Of a DNA stretch of 64,000 nt, positions 11,824-24,828 are shown piece after piece. The position numbers and the translations under genes were made by a program. The notes under the pieces are model-generated. The model was not told the origin of the DNA. It worked only from the letters and a program-made list of their open reading frames with translations, and made no database searches. Numbering within the stretch: position 1 is the stretch's first letter; each line of letters starts with the position of its first letter. This DNA is from Pseudomonas sp. UYIF39 (GTDB lineage: Bacteria; Pseudomonadota; Gammaproteobacteria; Pseudomonadales; Pseudomonadaceae), in NCBI RefSeq assembly GCF_029963765.1, contig NZ_JALBYU010000005.1, forward strand, positions 1 through 64,000, written 5' to 3'.

Positions 11824-14800
11824 TTGAAAGACCTACTGAATTTGCTGAAAAACCAGGGTCAAGTCGAAGAGTTCGACGCCATCCGTATTGGATTGGCATC
11901 GCCTGAGATGATCCGTTCGTGGTCGTTCGGTGAAGTTAAAAAGCCGGAAACCATCAACTACCGTACGTTCAAACCTGAGCGTGACGGCCTGTTCTGCGCC
12001 AAGATCTTTGGCCCGGTAAAGGATTACGAGTGCCTGTGCGGTAAGTACAAGCGCTTGAAGCACCGCGGTGTGATCTGCGAGAAGTGCGGCGTTGAAGTCG
12101 CGCTGGCCAAAGTTCGTCGTGAGCGCATGGCGCACATCGAACTGGCTTCGCCAGTTGCCCACATCTGGTTCCTGAAATCGCTGCCGTCCCGTATCGGCTT
12201 GCTGATGGACATGACCCTGCGTGATATCGAACGTGTTCTCTACTTCGAGAGCTATGTCGTTATCGATCCAGGCATGACCACCCTTGAAAAAGGTCAGCTG
12301 CTCAACGATGAGCAGTACTTCGAAGCGCTGGAAGAGTTCGGCGACGATTTCGATGCCCGCATGGGTGCCGAAGCTGTCCGTGAGCTGCTGCACGCTATCG
12401 ATCTGGAACACGAGATTGGCCGTCTGCGTGAAGAAATTCCGCAAACCAACTCCGAAACCAAAATCAAGAAACTGTCCAAGCGTCTGAAGTTGATGGAAGC
12501 CTTCCAGGGTTCCGGCAACCTTCCAGAATGGATGGTGCTGACCGTTCTGCCGGTTCTGCCGCCAGATCTGCGTCCACTGGTCCCGCTGGATGGCGGTCGC
12601 TTCGCGACTTCCGACCTCAACGATCTGTATCGTCGAGTGATCAACCGTAACAACCGCTTGAAGCGCCTGCTCGATCTGTCCGCTCCGGACATCATCGTGC
12701 GCAACGAAAAGCGTATGTTGCAGGAAGCCGTCGATGCACTGCTCGACAACGGTCGTCGTGGCCGCGCTATCACAGGTTCCAACAAGCGTCCTCTGAAATC
12801 CCTGGCTGACATGATCAAGGGTAAGCAAGGTCGTTTCCGTCAGAACTTGCTCGGTAAGCGCGTTGACTACTCCGGTCGTTCGGTAATTACCGTAGGTCCG
12901 ACCCTGCGTCTGCACCAGTGCGGTCTGCCGAAGAAAATGGCTCTCGAGCTGTTCAAACCGTTCATTTTCGGCAAGCTGGAAATGCGTGGTCTCGCGACCA
13001 CCATCAAAGCTGCCAAGAAGATGGTCGAGCGCGAGCTGCCGGAAGTTTGGGACGTTCTCGCTGAAGTCATCCGCGAACACCCGGTTCTCCTCAACCGTGC
13101 ACCGACCCTTCACCGTCTGGGTATCCAGGCGTTTGAACCGGTACTGATCGAAGGTAAGGCTATCCAGCTGCACCCTCTGGTCTGCGCTGCGTACAACGCC
13201 GACTTCGACGGCGACCAAATGGCCGTGCACGTACCGCTGACACTGGAAGCCCAGTTGGAAGCGCGTGCGTTGATGATGTCGACCAACAACATTCTGTCGC
13301 CAGCCAACGGTGAGCCAATCATCGTTCCGTCGCAGGACGTTGTATTGGGTCTGTACTACATGACTCGTGAAGCGATCAACGCCAAGGGCGAAGGTCGCGT
13401 GTTCGCAGATCTGCAAGAAGTTGACCGTGTGTTCCGTGCCGGCGAAGCCGCACTGCACGCTAAAGTCAAAGTGCGGATCAACGAAACCGTTAATGATCGT
13501 GATGGTGGCAGCGTCAAGAACACCCGTATCGTCGACACTACCGTCGGCCGCGCGCTGTTGTTCCAGGTTGTTCCACCTGGCTTGTCGTATGACGTCGTCA
13601 ACCAGCCGATGAAGAAAAAGGCGATCTCCAAGCTGATCAACCAGTGCTACCGCGTGGTTGGTTTGAAAGAGACCGTGATCTTCGCTGACCAGTTGATGTA
13701 CACCGGTTTTGCTTATTCGACCATCTCCGGCGTATCCATCGGTGTTAACGACTTCGTTATCCCGGATGAAAAAGCCCGCATCATCAATGCTGCTACTGAT
13801 GAAGTGAAAGAGATCGAAAGTCAGTACGCCTCCGGCCTGGTAACTCAGGGCGAGAAGTACAACAAAGTGATCGACCTTTGGTCCAAGGCGAACGACGAAG
13901 TTTCCAAGGCGATGATGGCCAACCTCTCGAAAGAGAAAGTCATCGACCGCCATGGCGTCGAAGTCGACCAAGAGTCTTTCAACTCGATGTACATGATGGC
14001 CGACTCGGGCGCACGGGGTTCTGCTGCGCAGATCCGTCAGCTCGCCGGTATGCGTGGTCTGATGGCCAAGCCGGACGGTTCCATCATCGAAACGCCGATT
14101 ACTGCGAACTTCCGTGAGGGTTTGAGCGTACTTCAGTACTTCATCTCTACTCACGGTGCTCGTAAAGGTTTGGCGGATACCGCGTTGAAAACTGCGAACT
14201 CCGGTTACCTGACTCGTCGTCTGGTAGACGTGGCGCAGGATCTGGTTGTGACCGAGATCGATTGCGGCACCGAGCATGGCCTGGTAATGACTCCGCACAT
14301 TGAAGGCGGTGACGTTGTTGAGCCGCTGGGCGAGCGCGTATTGGGTCGTGTCATTGCCCGTGACGTGTTCAAGCCAGGTACCGAAGAAATCATCGTTCCT
14401 GCCGGCACATTGGTAGACGAGAAGTGGGTCGAGTTCATCGAGCTGAACAGCATCGATGAAGTGATCGTGCGCTCGCCGATCAGCTGCGAAACCCGCTACG
14501 GCATTTGCGCCAAGTGCTACGGCCGTGATCTGGCTCGTGGTCACCAGGTGAACATCGGTGAGGCGGTCGGCGTTATCGCTGCCCAGTCCATCGGTGAGCC
14601 GGGTACCCAGCTGACCATGCGTACGTTCCACATCGGTGGTGCGGCAAGCCGGACCTCCGCCGCTGACAGCGTTCAGGTGAAGAATGGCGGTACCGTCCGT
14701 CTGCACAACCTGAAACACGTTGAACGAGTGGATGGTTGCCTGGTTGCTGTGTCCCGTTCCGGTGAGCTGGCGATCGCTGATGACTTCGGTCGTGAGCGCG

Positions 14801-16023
14801 AGCGTTACAAGCTGCCGTACGGTGCTGTGATTTCGGTTAAAGAAGGTGACAAGGTCGACGCTGGCGCAATCGTGGCCAAGTGGGATCCGCACACTCACCC
14901 AATCGTTACCGAAATGAAAGGTACCGTGACCTACGTGGGCATGGAAGAAGGCATCACGATCAAGCGTCAGACTGACGAATTGACCGGTATGACCAACATT
15001 GAAGTACTCGACGCCAAAGACCGTCCAGCTGCCGGTAAAGATATCCGTCCTGCTGTGAAGATGGTCGATGACAACGGCAAGGATCTCTTGTTGCCGGGTA
15101 CCGACGTAATTGCTCAGTACTTCCTGCCTGCTAACGCCTTGGTCGGTGTAGCGGACGGTGCGAAAATCGCGATCGGTGATGTTATCGCTCGTATTCCGCA
15201 AGAGACTTCGAAAACCCGTGACATCACCGGTGGTCTGCCGCGTGTTGCCGACTTGTTCGAAGCCCGTCGTCCGAAAGAAGCCTCGATTCTGGCTGAAGTC
15301 AGCGGCACCATCGCGTTCGGTAAAGAGACCAAAGGCAAGCGCCGTCTGGTTATCACCCCGAACGATGGTAGCGATCCGTACGAAGAGCTGATTCCGAAGT
15401 GGCGTCACCTGAACGTCTTCGAAGGCGAACAGGTAAACCGCGGCGAAGTTATCTCCGACGGCCCGAGCGATCCACACGACATTCTGCGTCTGCTGGGTGT
15501 GAGTGCGCTGGCCAAGTACATCGTGAACGAGATCCAGGACGTTTATCGTCTGCAAGGCGTGAAGATCAACGACAAGCACATCGAGACCATCCTGCGTCAG
15601 ATGCTGCGTAAAGTTGAAATCGCTGAATCTGGCGATTCCACTTTCATCAAGGGCGACCAGATGGAATTGACTCACGTTCTGGTAGAGAACGAGCGTCTGG
15701 CTGGCGACGAGAAATTCGTTTCCAAGTTCACTCGCGTGCTGTTGGGTATCACCAAGGCGTCGTTGTCCACCGAATCGTTCATCTCGGCGGCTTCCTTCCA
15801 GGAAACCACTCGTGTACTGACCGAAGCGGCGGTAACCGGCAAGCGCGATTACCTGCGTGGCCTGAAAGAAAACGTGGTCGTGGGTCGTCTGATCCCGGCT
15901 GGTACCGGTCTGGCTTATCACAGTGAGCGCAAGCGCCGCCGTGATGCTGACAAACCGTTGCGCGTAAGCGCCAGTGAAGTGGAAGCTGCACTGACCGAAG
16001 CACTGAACTCGAGCGGTAACTGA
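11824..16023 (+). CDS. rpoC: DNA-directed RNA polymerase subunit beta'
   Basis: 1399 aa, full length. The catalytic [12 protein letters not shown] motif holds the three Asp that bind the active-site magnesium. The N-terminal zinc site (CLCGKY ... CEKCG) and the second site ([13 protein letters not shown]) are intact. The start is TTG 11824 behind a very strong AGGAGGAAAG site. The gene has a CTA at codon 4 and then essentially none of the TTA/CTA/TCA codons. No clear terminator follows before the str promoter. Confidence 0.99.
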   Translation: MKDLLNLLKNQGQVEEFDAIRIGLASPEMIRSWSFGEVKKPETINYRTFKPERDGLFCAKIFGPVKDYECLCGKYKRLKHRGVICEKCGVEVALAKVRRERMAHIELASPVAHIWFLKSLPSRIGLLMDMTLRDIERVLYFESYVVIDPGMTTLEKGQLLNDEQYFEALEEFGDDFDARMGAEAVRELLHAIDLEHEIGRLREEIPQTNSETKIKKLSKRLKLMEAFQGSGNLPEWMVLTVLPVLPPDLRPLVPLDGGRFATSDLNDLYRRVINRNNRLKRLLDLSAPDIIVRNEKRMLQEAVDALLDNGRRGRAITGSNKRPLKSLADMIKGKQGRFRQNLLGKRVDYSGRSVITVGPTLRLHQCGLPKKMALELFKPFIFGKLEMRGLATTIKAAKKMVERELPEVWDVLAEVIREHPVLLNRAPTLHRLGIQAFEPVLIEGKAIQLHPLVCAAYNADFDGDQMAVHVPLTLEAQLEARALMMSTNNILSPANGEPIIVPSQDVVLGLYYMTREAINAKGEGRVFADLQEVDRVFRAGEAALHAKVKVRINETVNDRDGGSVKNTRIVDTTVGRALLFQVVPPGLSYDVVNQPMKKKAISKLINQCYRVVGLKETVIFADQLMYTGFAYSTISGVSIGVNDFVIPDEKARIINAATDEVKEIESQYASGLVTQGEKYNKVIDLWSKANDEVSKAMMANLSKEKVIDRHGVEVDQESFNSMYMMADSGARGSAAQIRQLAGMRGLMAKPDGSIIETPITANFREGLSVLQYFISTHGARKGLADTALKTANSGYLTRRLVDVAQDLVVTEIDCGTEHGLVMTPHIEGGDVVEPLGERVLGRVIARDVFKPGTEEIIVPAGTLVDEKWVEFIELNSIDEVIVRSPISCETRYGICAKCYGRDLARGHQVNIGEAVGVIAAQSIGEPGTQLTMRTFHIGGAASRTSAADSVQVKNGGTVRLHNLKHVERVDGCLVAVSRSGELAIADDFGRERERYKLPYGAVISVKEGDKVDAGAIVAKWDPHTHPIVTEMKGTVTYVGMEEGITIKRQTDELTGMTNIEVLDAKDRPAAGKDIRPAVKMVDDNGKDLLLPGTDVIAQYFLPANALVGVADGAKIAIGDVIARIPQETSKTRDITGGLPRVADLFEARRPKEASILAEVSGTIAFGKETKGKRRLVITPNDGSDPYEELIPKWRHLNVFEGEQVNRGEVISDGPSDPHDILRLLGVSALAKYIVNEIQDVYRLQGVKINDKHIETILRQMLRKVEIAESGDSTFIKGDQMELTHVLVENERLAGDEKFVSKFTRVLLGITKASLSTESFISAASFQETTRVLTEAAVTGKRDYLRGLKENVVVGRLIPAGTGLAYHSERKRRRDADKPLRVSASEVEAALTEALNSSGN

Positions 16024-16119
16024 GTTCTGCGGTAAATGAGCGTAAGGCCCTGGCCATTCCGTTCATCGAATCGAGACAATTTGTCGAGGTTGGATGAGTG
16101 GGGAGGTCGGGGCCTTGCC

Positions 16120-16148
16120 TTGACTGGGGGCAAGATCCTCTTTAGACT
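16120..16148 (+). promoter_or_regulatory. str operon promoter (rpsL-rpsG-fusA-tuf)
   Basis: TTGACT, a 17-bp spacer and TAGACT (five and four matches to consensus). It is placed 92 nt before rpsL, in a 216-nt gap after rpoC. Confidence 0.65.
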
Positions 16149-16165
16149 CTTGTACCCCTAAATTT

Positions 16166-16190
16166 GGCGGGAATTCGTTCCTGCCATTTT
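16166..16190 (+). terminator. attenuator-like hairpin in the rpsL leader
   Basis: An 8-bp stem (16166-16173 with 16178-16185, one G-T pair) capped by a TTCG tetraloop and followed by ATTTTGCTTTT. It lies between the promoter and the rpsL start, so it would act on the str transcript itself. Confidence 0.6.
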
Positions 16191-16239
16191 GCTTTTCTTG
16201 CAAGACAATAGCGTCGCAAGACAACAGTGGAGCTAGTAG

Positions 16240-16611
16240 ATGGCAACTATCAACCAGCTGGTACGTCAGCCGCGTAAGCGTATCGTCGAGAAATCCGACG
16301 TGCCTGCGCTGCAGAACTGCCCGCAACGTCGTGGCGTATGCACCCGTGTGTATACCACCACGCCGAAAAAACCTAACTCGGCACTGCGTAAAGTATGCCG
16401 TGTGCGTCTGACCAACGGTTTCGAGGTTTCCTCGTACATCGGCGGTGAAGGCCACAACCTGCAAGAGCACAGCGTGGTACTGATCCGCGGCGGTCGTGTA
16501 AAAGACTTGCCAGGTGTTCGTTACCACACCGTACGCGGTTCTTTGGATACTTCCGGCGTTAAAGGTCGTAACCAGGGTCGCTCGAAGTACGGTACCAAGA
16601 AGCCTAAGTAG
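16240..16611 (+). CDS. rpsL: 30S ribosomal protein S12
   Basis: 123 aa, part of the decoding centre. The two streptomycin-related lysines (Lys43 in TPKKPNS and Lys88) are wild type, and Asp89 in [13 protein letters not shown] is the residue that RimO methylthiolates. YcaO proteins are linked to that modification in E. coli and a YcaO fusion lies at 41.8 kb. First gene of the str operon. Confidence 0.98.
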   Translation: MATINQLVRQPRKRIVEKSDVPALQNCPQRRGVCTRVYTTTPKKPNSALRKVCRVRLTNGFEVSSYIGGEGHNLQEHSVVLIRGGRVKDLPGVRYHTVRGSLDTSGVKGRNQGRSKYGTKKPK

Positions 16612-16708
16612 TAGTGGCTTTTTGTAAAAACTGATTTTCTATTTTTCTGAGTCGATAAGAGTAAGGTCGGAGGCGTCCCGAAAGGGCACCGATTCCGAGC
16701 GAACCTGA

Positions 16709-17200
<492 letters not shown>

Positions 17201-17230
17201 TTTTAGCGTCACTAATTTTGCGAGGGCTTT

Positions 17231-19336
17231 ATGGCTCGTACAACACCGATTAATCGCTACCGTAACATTGGTATCGTTGCTCACGTGGATGCTGGTAAAA
17301 CCACCACCACCGAGCGCGTCCTTTTTTACACTGGCAAAAGTCACAAAATGGGCGAGGTGCATGACGGCGCCGCGACCACAGACTGGATGGTTCAGGAGCA
17401 GGAGCGTGGTATTACCATTACTTCTGCTGCCATTACCGCCTTCTGGCAGGGTTCCGAGAAGCAGCACAAAGACCAATACCGCTTCAACGTCATCGACACC
17501 CCGGGCCACGTTGACTTCACTATTGAAGTTGAGCGTTCCCTGCGTGTTCTCGACGGCGCGGTCGTTGTGTTCTGCGGTACCTCGGGTGTTGAGCCTCAGT
17601 CGGAAACCGTATGGCGTCAAGCCAACAAGTACGGCGTTCCACGTCTTGTTTATGTAAACAAGATGGACCGTGCTGGTGCGAACTTCCTGCGCGTGATCGG
17701 TCAGATCAAACAGCGTCTGGGTCACACCCCGGTGCCAATCCAGCTGGCTATCGGTTCCGAAGACAACTTCCAGGGTCAGATAGATCTGATGGCTATGGAA
17801 GCTGTTTACTGGAATGACGCTGACAAAGGCATGGTTCCAGTTCGCAAGCCTATCCCTGCTGAACTGCAGGAATTGGCTGACGAGTGGCGCGGCAACATGG
17901 TTGAGGCTGCGGCCGAAGCCAGCGAAGAGCTGATGAACAAGTACCTCGAAGGTGAAGAACTCACCAACGAGGAAATCAAGGCCGCTCTGCGTCAGCGTAC
18001 TATCGCTGGTGAGATCGTTCTGGCTGTTTGCGGTTCTTCCTTCAAGAACAAGGGTGTTCCCCTGGTTCTCGATGCCGTTATCGACTACCTGCCTGCTCCA
18101 AGCGACATTCCTGCCATCAAGGGTACTGACCCTGATGACGAGACCCAGGAAATGGAGCGTCACGCAGACGACAGCGAGCCGTTCTCGGCTCTGGCGTTCA
18201 AGATCGCTACCGACCCATTCGTGGGTACCTTGACCTTCGTTCGAGTTTACTCGGGCGTGTTGGCCTCCGGCGACGGCGTGATCAACTCGGTTAAAGGCAA
18301 GAAAGAGCGCGTGGGTCGTATGGTGCAAATGCACGCAAACGCCCGTGAAGAAATCAAGGAAGTGCGCGCTGGTGACATCGCGGCCTTGATCGGCATGAAG
18401 GACGTCACCACTGGTGAGACTTTGTGCAACGCTGACAAGCCAATCATCCTGGTACGCATGGACTTCCCGGAACCGGTTATTTCGGTTGCCGTAGAGCCTA
18501 AGACCAAGGACGACCAGGAAAAAATGGGTATCGCTCTGGGCAAACTTGCTCAGGAAGATCCATCTTTCCGCGTCAAGACTGATGAAGAGACTGGTCAAAC
18601 GATCATCTCCGGCATGGGCGAGTTGCACCTGGACATCCTGGTTGACCGGATGCGCCGTGAGTTCAACGTCGAAGCCAACATCGGTAAGCCTCAGGTTTCC
18701 TATCGTGAGCGCATCACGAAGAATTGTGAAATCGAAGGTAAGTTCGTTCGTCAGTCCGGCGGTCGTGGTCAGTTCGGCCACTGCTGGATTCGTTTTGCTC
18801 CTGCTGACGAAGGTCAGGAAGGTCTGCAGTTCGTGAACGAAGTAGTAGGTGGTGTGGTTCCTAAGGAATACATCCCGGCTATCCAGAAGGGTATCGAAGA
18901 GCAGATGAAGAACGGCGTTGTTGCCGGCTATCCGCTGATCGGCCTGAAGGCTACCGTGTTTGATGGTTCCTACCACGACGTCGACTCCAACGAGATGGCG
19001 TTTAAGGTGGCTGCTTCCATGGCGACCAAGCAACTGGCCCAGAAGGGTGGTGGTGAGTTGCTTGAGCCGATCATGGCGGTAGAGGTTGTTACGCCTGAAG
19101 ACTATATGGGTGACGTGATGGGCGACCTTAACCGTCGTCGCGGCATGATCCTGGGTATGGAAGACACGGTTTCCGGCAAAGTGATTCGCGCCGAGGTTCC
19201 GTTGGGTGAGATGTTCGGTTACGCAACCGACGTCCGCTCCATGTCCCAAGGTCGCGCAAGCTACTCTATGGAATTCAAAAAATACAATACGGCTCCGTCG
19301 CACATCGTCGAAACCGTTACCAAAAAACAAGGCTGA
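17231..19336 (+). CDS. fusA: elongation factor G
   Basis: 701 aa translational GTPase that drives translocation and, with RRF, ribosome recycling. The P-loop [23 protein letters not shown] and NKMDR motifs are clear and all five domains are present at normal length. Domain IV, which enters the A site, is near residues 480-610. Codon use is as strict as in rpoB, and it sits 31 nt before tuf. Confidence 0.98.
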   Translation: MARTTPINRYRNIGIVAHVDAGKTTTTERVLFYTGKSHKMGEVHDGAATTDWMVQEQERGITITSAAITAFWQGSEKQHKDQYRFNVIDTPGHVDFTIEVERSLRVLDGAVVVFCGTSGVEPQSETVWRQANKYGVPRLVYVNKMDRAGANFLRVIGQIKQRLGHTPVPIQLAIGSEDNFQGQIDLMAMEAVYWNDADKGMVPVRKPIPAELQELADEWRGNMVEAAAEASEELMNKYLEGEELTNEEIKAALRQRTIAGEIVLAVCGSSFKNKGVPLVLDAVIDYLPAPSDIPAIKGTDPDDETQEMERHADDSEPFSALAFKIATDPFVGTLTFVRVYSGVLASGDGVINSVKGKKERVGRMVQMHANAREEIKEVRAGDIAALIGMKDVTTGETLCNADKPIILVRMDFPEPVISVAVEPKTKDDQEKMGIALGKLAQEDPSFRVKTDEETGQTIISGMGELHLDILVDRMRREFNVEANIGKPQVSYRERITKNCEIEGKFVRQSGGRGQFGHCWIRFAPADEGQEGLQFVNEVVGGVVPKEYIPAIQKGIEEQMKNGVVAGYPLIGLKATVFDGSYHDVDSNEMAFKVAASMATKQLAQKGGGELLEPIMAVEVVTPEDYMGDVMGDLNRRRGMILGMEDTVSGKVIRAEVPLGEMFGYATDVRSMSQGRASYSMEFKKYNTAPSHIVETVTKKQG

Positions 19337-19367
19337 TTCAGCCCCTTTAGGCTAGGAGTTAATTGTC

Positions 19368-20561
19368 GTGGCTAAAGAAAAATTTGACCGTACCCTCCCG
19401 CACGTCAACGTTGGCACCATTGGTCACGTCGACCACGGTAAAACCACGCTGACCGCTGCTCTGACTCGCGTCTGCTCCGAAATTTTCGGTTCGGCCGTTG
19501 TTGCTTTCGACAAAATCGACAGCGCTCCGGAAGAAAAGGCTCGTGGTATCACCATCAACACCGCACACGTTGAATACAACTCGCTGATCCGTCACTACGC
19601 TCACGTTGACTGCCCAGGTCACGCTGACTATGTGAAGAACATGATCACCGGTGCTGCTCAAATGGACGGCGCTATCCTGGTTTGCTCGGCCGCTGATGGT
19701 CCGATGCCACAAACCCGTGAGCACATCCTGCTGTCCCGTCAGGTTGGCGTTCCGTACATCGTTGTCTTCCTGAACAAGGCTGACATGGTTGACGACGCTG
19801 AGCTGCTGGAACTGGTTGAGATGGAAGTGCGCGATCTGCTGAGCACTTACGACTTCCCGGGTGACGACACTCCGATCATCATCGGTTCGGCTCTGATGGC
19901 TCTGAACGGCCAAGACGACAACGAAATGGGTACCACCGCTGTTAAGCGCCTGGTAGAAACTCTGGACAGCTACATCCCGGATCCAGTTCGTGTTATCGAC
20001 AAGCCGTTCCTGATGCCAATCGAAGACGTATTCTCGATCTCCGGTCGCGGTACTGTTGTAACTGGCCGTATCGAGCGCGGTATCGTCAAGGTTCAGGATC
20101 CACTGGAAATCGTTGGTCTGCGTGACACTACCGTCACCACCTGCACCGGTGTTGAAATGTTCCGTAAGCTGCTCGACGAAGGTCGTGCTGGCGAGAACTG
20201 CGGCGTGCTGCTGCGCGGCACCAAGCGTGACGACGTTGAGCGTGGCCAGGTTCTGGTCAAGCCAGGTTCGGTTAAGCCGCACACTACCTTCGAAGCTGAA
20301 GTGTACGTGTTGAGCAAAGAAGAAGGCGGTCGCCACACTCCGTTCTTCAAAGGCTACCGTCCACAGTTCTACTTCCGGACCACTGACGTGACCGGTAACT
20401 GCGAACTGCCGGAAGGCGTTGAAATGGTAATGCCAGGCGACAACATCAAAATGGTTGTCACCCTGATCAAAACCATCGCAATGGAAGATGGTCTGCGTTT
20501 CGCTATTCGTGAAGGCGGTCGTACCGTCGGCGCTGGCGTCGTAGCCAAAATCATCGCTTAA
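19368..20561 (+). CDS. tuf: elongation factor Tu, second copy (tufA locus)
   Basis: 397 aa EF-Tu, starting at GTG 19368 behind TAGGAGTT. It differs from the copy at 2798-3991 at about 29 residues, concentrated at positions 7-10, around 39-45 and 75-80, and in domain 2. The rest is identical, including an 88-bp stretch of identical DNA (20341-20428 against 3771-3858). Codons are more C-ending than in the first copy. A strong terminator ends the str operon after it. Confidence 0.98.
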   Translation: MAKEKFDRTLPHVNVGTIGHVDHGKTTLTAALTRVCSEIFGSAVVAFDKIDSAPEEKARGITINTAHVEYNSLIRHYAHVDCPGHADYVKNMITGAAQMDGAILVCSAADGPMPQTREHILLSRQVGVPYIVVFLNKADMVDDAELLELVEMEVRDLLSTYDFPGDDTPIIIGSALMALNGQDDNEMGTTAVKRLVETLDSYIPDPVRVIDKPFLMPIEDVFSISGRGTVVTGRIERGIVKVQDPLEIVGLRDTTVTTCTGVEMFRKLLDEGRAGENCGVLLRGTKRDDVERGQVLVKPGSVKPHTTFEAEVYVLSKEEGGRHTPFFKGYRPQFYFRTTDVTGNCELPEGVEMVMPGDNIKMVVTLIKTIAMEDGLRFAIREGGRTVGAGVVAKIIA

Positions 20562-20575
20562 TAAGTGATGACTTG

Positions 20576-20605
20576 AAAAAGCCCCCGCCTAGCGGGGGCT
20601 TTTTT
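20576..20605 (+). terminator. str operon terminator
   Basis: A 13-bp stem (20576-20588 with 20592-20604), CTA loop and T run: an AAAAAGCCCCCGC type terminator. It is followed 7 bp later by the S10 promoter. Confidence 0.95.
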
Positions 20606-20611
20606 ATTGGG

Positions 20612-20640
20612 TTGACACTGTAGAAACCCGTCTATAGAAT
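20612..20640 (+). promoter_or_regulatory. S10 operon promoter
   Basis: Perfect TTGACA, a 17-bp spacer and TAGAAT, followed by TGCGCC. It is the strongest promoter match in the window and starts the S10 transcript about 55 nt before rpsJ. Confidence 0.9.
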
Positions 20641-20702
20641 TGCGCCTCCTTTTAACGGGCGTATTGCGCTCGCTGGGAATAGCAGCCGGAGTCTGAAATC
20701 CA

Positions 20703-21014
20703 ATGCAAAATCAGCAAATCCGTATCAGGTTGAAGGCTTTTGACCATCGCCTGATCGACCAATCCACCCAGGAAATCGTGGAAACCGCGAAACGTACTGG
20801 TGCTCAAGTGCGTGGTCCAATTCCACTGCCTACCCGTAAAGAGCGGTTCACCGTTCTGGTCTCCCCGCACGTCAACAAAGACGCGCGTGACCAGTACGAG
20901 ATCCGTACTCATAAGCGCGTTCTGGACATCGTCCAGCCAACGGATAAAACCGTTGATGCTCTTATGAAGCTTGATCTTGCGGCCGGTGTGGAAGTGCAGA
21001 TCAGCCTCGGCTAA
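20703..21014 (+). CDS. rpsJ: 30S ribosomal protein S10 (NusE)
   Basis: 103 aa. S10 is both a 30S head protein and, as NusE, the partner of NusB and of the NusG KOW domain in antitermination. It starts [19 protein letters not shown] at ATG 20703. First gene of the S10 operon, with a leader of only about 55 nt, shorter than the L4-regulated leader of E. coli. Confidence 0.98.
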
Positions 21015-21094
21015 GACTCGGTCTTAGTCGTGTAACGCTCTGAAATGGGCGGCCATAGCGGGTGAAAGCCCCGTACACTCATGAGGTTTACAAC

Positions 21095-21730
21095 ATGACT
21101 ATTGGTGTAGTCGGTCGTAAATGCGGTATGACCCGTATTTTCACCGAAGAAGGTGTCTCCATTCCGGTCACGGTCATTGAGATCGAACCGAATCGCGTCA
21201 CCCAGTTCAAAACTGAAGAGACCGATGGCTATCGTGCAGTGCAAGTCACTGTAGGTGAGCGTCGTGCTTCGCGTGTTACAGCTGCTCAAGCTGGCCACTT
21301 CGCTAAAGCGAACGTTGCCGCTGGTCGTACCGTAATGGAATTCCGTCTTGAAGAAGGCGAGTACCAGGCCGGCGATCTGATCAACGCTGAAATCTTCGCC
21401 GCTGGTCAACTGGTTGATGTAACCGGTCAGTCCAAGGGTAAGGGCTTCCAGGGTACGATCAAGCGTTGGAACTTCCGCGGGCAAGATAATACCCACGGTA
21501 ACTCCGTGTCCCACCGCGTTCCAGGCTCTATCGGCCAGTGCCAGACTCCTGGTCGTGTATTCAAGGGCAAAAAAATGTCCGGTCATATGGGCGCTGAGCG
21601 CGTGACCGTGCAGTCCCTCGAAGTAGTGCGCGTGGACGCTGAACGCAATCTGTTGTTGGTCAAGGGCGCTGTTCCTGGCGCTACTGGCGGCAACTTGGTT
21701 GTACGTCCAGCAGCCAAGGCTCGCGGTTAA
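21095..21730 (+). CDS. rplC: 50S ribosomal protein L3
   Basis: 211 aa; an early assembly protein whose loop reaches the peptidyl-transferase centre. I use ATG 21095 ([16 protein letters not shown]) behind TGAGGTT; the in-frame GTG at 21062 adds 11 residues outside the family. The Gln in the [19 protein letters not shown] loop is the usual PrmB methylation site. Confidence 0.97.
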   Translation: MTIGVVGRKCGMTRIFTEEGVSIPVTVIEIEPNRVTQFKTEETDGYRAVQVTVGERRASRVTAAQAGHFAKANVAAGRTVMEFRLEEGEYQAGDLINAEIFAAGQLVDVTGQSKGKGFQGTIKRWNFRGQDNTHGNSVSHRVPGSIGQCQTPGRVFKGKKMSGHMGAERVTVQSLEVVRVDAERNLLLVKGAVPGATGGNLVVRPAAKARG

Positions 21731-21742
21731 GGGGAAGCTGAC

Positions 21743-22345
21743 ATGCAATTAAATGTAAATGACGCTCAAGCGATCGAAGTTTCCGAACTGACATTTGGCG
21801 GCGAATTCAACGAGACGCTGGTTCACCAAGCAGTCGTGGCCTACATGGCCGGCGGCCGTCAAGGTAGCAAGCAGCAAAAGACCCGTTCCGACGTACGTGG
21901 TGGCGGTAAGCGCCCTTGGCGTCAGAAAGGTACTGGCCGTGCTCGTGCCGGTACTATCCGTAGCCCAATCTGGCGTGGCGGCGGTACCACTTTCGCAGCT
22001 CGTCCTCAGGATCACACCCAGAAGCTGAACAAGAAGATGTATCGCGCAGCAATGCGTTCCATCCTTGCTGAGCTGGTGCGTACTGATCGTCTGGTTGTTG
22101 TTCAGGACTTCGCTGTTGATGCACCGAAGACCAAAGATCTGCTGAACAAACTGACCGGCATGGGCCTGACTGACGTCTTGATCGTGTCTGAAGTGGTTGA
22201 TCAGAACCTGTACCTGGCTGCTCGTAACCTGCCACACGTTGATGTACGTGACGTGCAAGGTTCCGATCCAGTTAGTCTGATCGCATACGACAAGGTGTTG
22301 ATCACCGTGTCGGCCGTGAAGAAATTCGAGGAGCTGCTGGGATGA
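21743..22345 (+). CDS. rplD: 50S ribosomal protein L4
   Basis: 200 aa; lines the peptide exit tunnel with its extended loop ([16 protein letters not shown]), the site of macrolide contacts. In E. coli L4 also represses the S10 operon. It starts 12 nt after rplC and overlaps rplW by 4 nt (ATGA). Confidence 0.97.
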
Positions 22346-22641
22346 ACCAGGAACGCGTATTTAAAGTTCTGCTTGGCCCGCACGTTTCCGAGAAGGCTAC
22401 GGTTCTGGCTGACAAGAAAGGCCAGTTCGTTTTCAAGGTTGCAACTGACGCAACCAAGCTGGAAATCAAGAAGGCCGTCGAAAGCCTGTTCAGCGTGAAA
22501 GTAGAGCGTGTTACTACCCTGAATGTTCTGGGTAAGAGCAAGCGCACTGCTCGCGGTCTGGGCAAGCGTAATGACTGGAAGAAGGCAGTTATCTCCCTTC
22601 AGCCAGGCCAAGATCTCGATTTCAGCAGCAGTGCTGAGTAA
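22342..22641 (+). CDS. rplW: 50S ribosomal protein L23
   Basis: 99 aa; sits at the tunnel exit and docks trigger factor and SRP. It starts [19 protein letters not shown] within the end of rplD (4-nt overlap), which couples their translation. Confidence 0.97.
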
Positions 22642-22655
22642 GGAAGGGGTGCATC

Positions 22656-23480
22656 ATGGCAATCGTTAAATGCAAACCGACTTCCCCTGGCCGCCGTTTT
22701 GTGGTCAAGGTGGTCAACCAGGAGCTGCATAAAGGCGCTCCTCACGCACCGCTGCTCGAGAAAAAATCGAAGACTGGTGGTCGTAACAACAATGGTCGTA
22801 TTACCACTCGTCACATCGGTGGTGGCCATAAGCAGCATTATCGTCTGGTCGATTTCCGTCGCAACGACAAAGATGGCATCTCTGCCACTGTCGAGCGTAT
22901 TGAATACGATCCAAACCGTACTGCTCACATCGCTCTGCTGCTGTACGCAGATGGTGAGCGTCGCTACATCATCGCCCCTAAAGGCGTGAGTGCTGGCGAC
23001 CAGCTGATCGCAGGTGCTCTGGCACCGATCAAGCCGGGCAACGCTCTGCAACTGCGTAACATTCCAGTTGGTAGCACCGTACACGGCATCGAATTGAAGC
23101 CAGGTAAAGGCGCGCAAATCGCTCGTTCCGCTGGTGCTTCGGCTCAGCTGATCGCTCGTGAAGGTGTCTACGTGACCCTGCGTCTGCGTTCTGGTGAGAT
23201 GCGTAAAGTGCTGGCTGAATGCCGCGCGACCCTGGGTGAAGTCTCGAACTCCGAGCACAGCCTGCGTTCGCTGGGTAAAGCTGGTGCCAAACGCTGGCGT
23301 GGCGTTCGCCCAACCGTTCGTGGTGTTGCCATGAACCCGGTTGACCACCCACATGGTGGTGGTGAAGGTCGTACCTCTGGTGGTCGTCATCCGGTATCGC
23401 CATGGGGCTTCCCGACTAAGGGCGCGAAGACTCGTGGTAATAAGCGTACCGACAAAATGATCGTCCGTCGTCGCAAGTAA
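22656..23480 (+). CDS. rplB: 50S ribosomal protein L2
   Basis: 274 aa, one of the most conserved ribosomal proteins, close to the peptidyl-transferase centre. It starts [19 protein letters not shown] and has the C-terminal [13 protein letters not shown] loop with the conserved His. It is 14 nt after rplW. Confidence 0.98.
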   Translation: MAIVKCKPTSPGRRFVVKVVNQELHKGAPHAPLLEKKSKTGGRNNNGRITTRHIGGGHKQHYRLVDFRRNDKDGISATVERIEYDPNRTAHIALLLYADGERRYIIAPKGVSAGDQLIAGALAPIKPGNALQLRNIPVGSTVHGIELKPGKGAQIARSAGASAQLIAREGVYVTLRLRSGEMRKVLAECRATLGEVSNSEHSLRSLGKAGAKRWRGVRPTVRGVAMNPVDHPHGGGEGRTSGGRHPVSPWGFPTKGAKTRGNKRTDKMIVRRRK

Positions 23481-23496
23481 ATAGAGGGATACGACA

Positions 23497-23772
23497 GTGC
23501 CACGTTCTCTGAAAAAAGGTCCTTTTATCGATCTTCACCTACTGAAGAAGATCGAAGTGGCGGCGGAAAAGAATGATCGCAAACCGGTGAAAACCTGGTC
23601 GCGTCGTTCGATGATCCTGCCACAAATGGTCGGTTTGACCATCGCAGTACACAACGGTCGTCAACACGTCCCAGTTCTCGTTAACGAAGACATGGTCGGC
23701 CACAAACTGGGCGAGTTCGCCGGTACCCGCACTTATCGTGGGCACGTGGCAGACAAGAAAGCCAAGCGTTAA
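23497..23772 (+). CDS. rpsS: 30S ribosomal protein S19
   Basis: 91 aa head protein next to S13. It starts at GTG 23497 ([18 protein letters not shown]) with an AGAGGGAT ribosome site, 16 nt after rplB. The [13 protein letters not shown] tail is typical. Confidence 0.97.
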   Translation: MPRSLKKGPFIDLHLLKKIEVAAEKNDRKPVKTWSRRSMILPQMVGLTIAVHNGRQHVPVLVNEDMVGHKLGEFAGTRTYRGHVADKKAKR

Positions 23773-23783
23773 GGGGTTAGGAA

Positions 23784-24116
23784 ATGGAAGTAGCCGCTAA
23801 GTTGTCGGGCGCTCGAATCTCCGCCCAGAAAGCCCGCTTGGTCGCCGACCAGATCCGCGGGAAGAAGGTGGGCGAAGCGCTCAACTTGTTGGCTTTCAGC
23901 AGTAAGAAAGCCGCCGAGATCATGAAGAAAGTGCTGGAGTCGGCCGTAGCCAACGCCGAGCATAACGAAGGCGCAGACGTTGATGACCTTAAAGTCAGCA
24001 CCGTTTTCGTCAACGAAGGGCGTTCGCTGAAGCGCATCATGCCACGTGCCAAAGGCCGTGCTGATCGCATCGTCAAGCGGTCTTGCCATATCACTGTCAA
24101 GGTTGCTGACAAGTAA
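23784..24116 (+). CDS. rplV: 50S ribosomal protein L22
   Basis: 110 aa; its beta hairpin ([10 protein letters not shown]) narrows the exit tunnel opposite L4. It starts [20 protein letters not shown], 11 nt after rpsS and 13 nt before rpsC. Confidence 0.97.
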
Positions 24117-24129
24117 CGGAGTCGAAGAG

Positions 24130-24816
24130 ATGGGTCAGAAAGTACATCCCATTGGCATTCGCCTGGGAATCGTCAAGGAGCACACCTCCGTCTGGTACGC
24201 AGACGGTCGGACTTATGCGGACTATTTGTTCGCTGATCTGAAGGTGCGTGAGTATCTCCAAGACAAACTAAAAAGCGCGTCCGTAAGCCGTATCGATATC
24301 CATCGTCCGGCTCAGACTGCACGTATCACCATCCACACCGCTCGTCCAGGTATCGTTATCGGGAAGAAAGGTGAAGATGTTGAGAAACTGCGTCAGGACC
24401 TGACCAAGCAAATGGGTGTGCCTGTGCACATCAATATCGAAGAGATCCGTAAGCCGGAACTCGACGGTATGCTGGTTGCGCAGAGCGTAGCTCAGCAGCT
24501 GGAGCGTCGCGTAATGTTCCGTCGCGCTATGAAGCGCGCTGTTCAGAACGCCATGCGCATTGGTGCCAAAGGCATCAAAATCCAAGTGAGCGGTCGTCTC
24601 GGCGGTGCTGAAATCGCACGTACTGAATGGTATCGCGAAGGTCGTGTGCCTCTGCACACCCTGCGTGCCGACATCGACTATGCCAACTACGAAGCTCACA
24701 CCACTTACGGTGTGATCGGTGTAAAGGTTTGGATCTTCAAAGGCGAAGTAATTGGTGGTCGCCAAGAAGAACTGAAACCACAAGCACCAGCGCCTCGTAA
24801 AAAAGCTGCTAAGTAA
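24130..24816 (+). CDS. rpsC: 30S ribosomal protein S3
   Basis: 228 aa at the mRNA entry site with helicase activity. I chose ATG 24130 ([18 protein letters not shown]) with GGAGTCGAAGAG before it; the in-frame extension from 24046 lies inside rplV. The KH domain motif [15 protein letters not shown] is near residue 80. Confidence 0.98.
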
Positions 24817-24828
24817 GGGGTACGCCAA

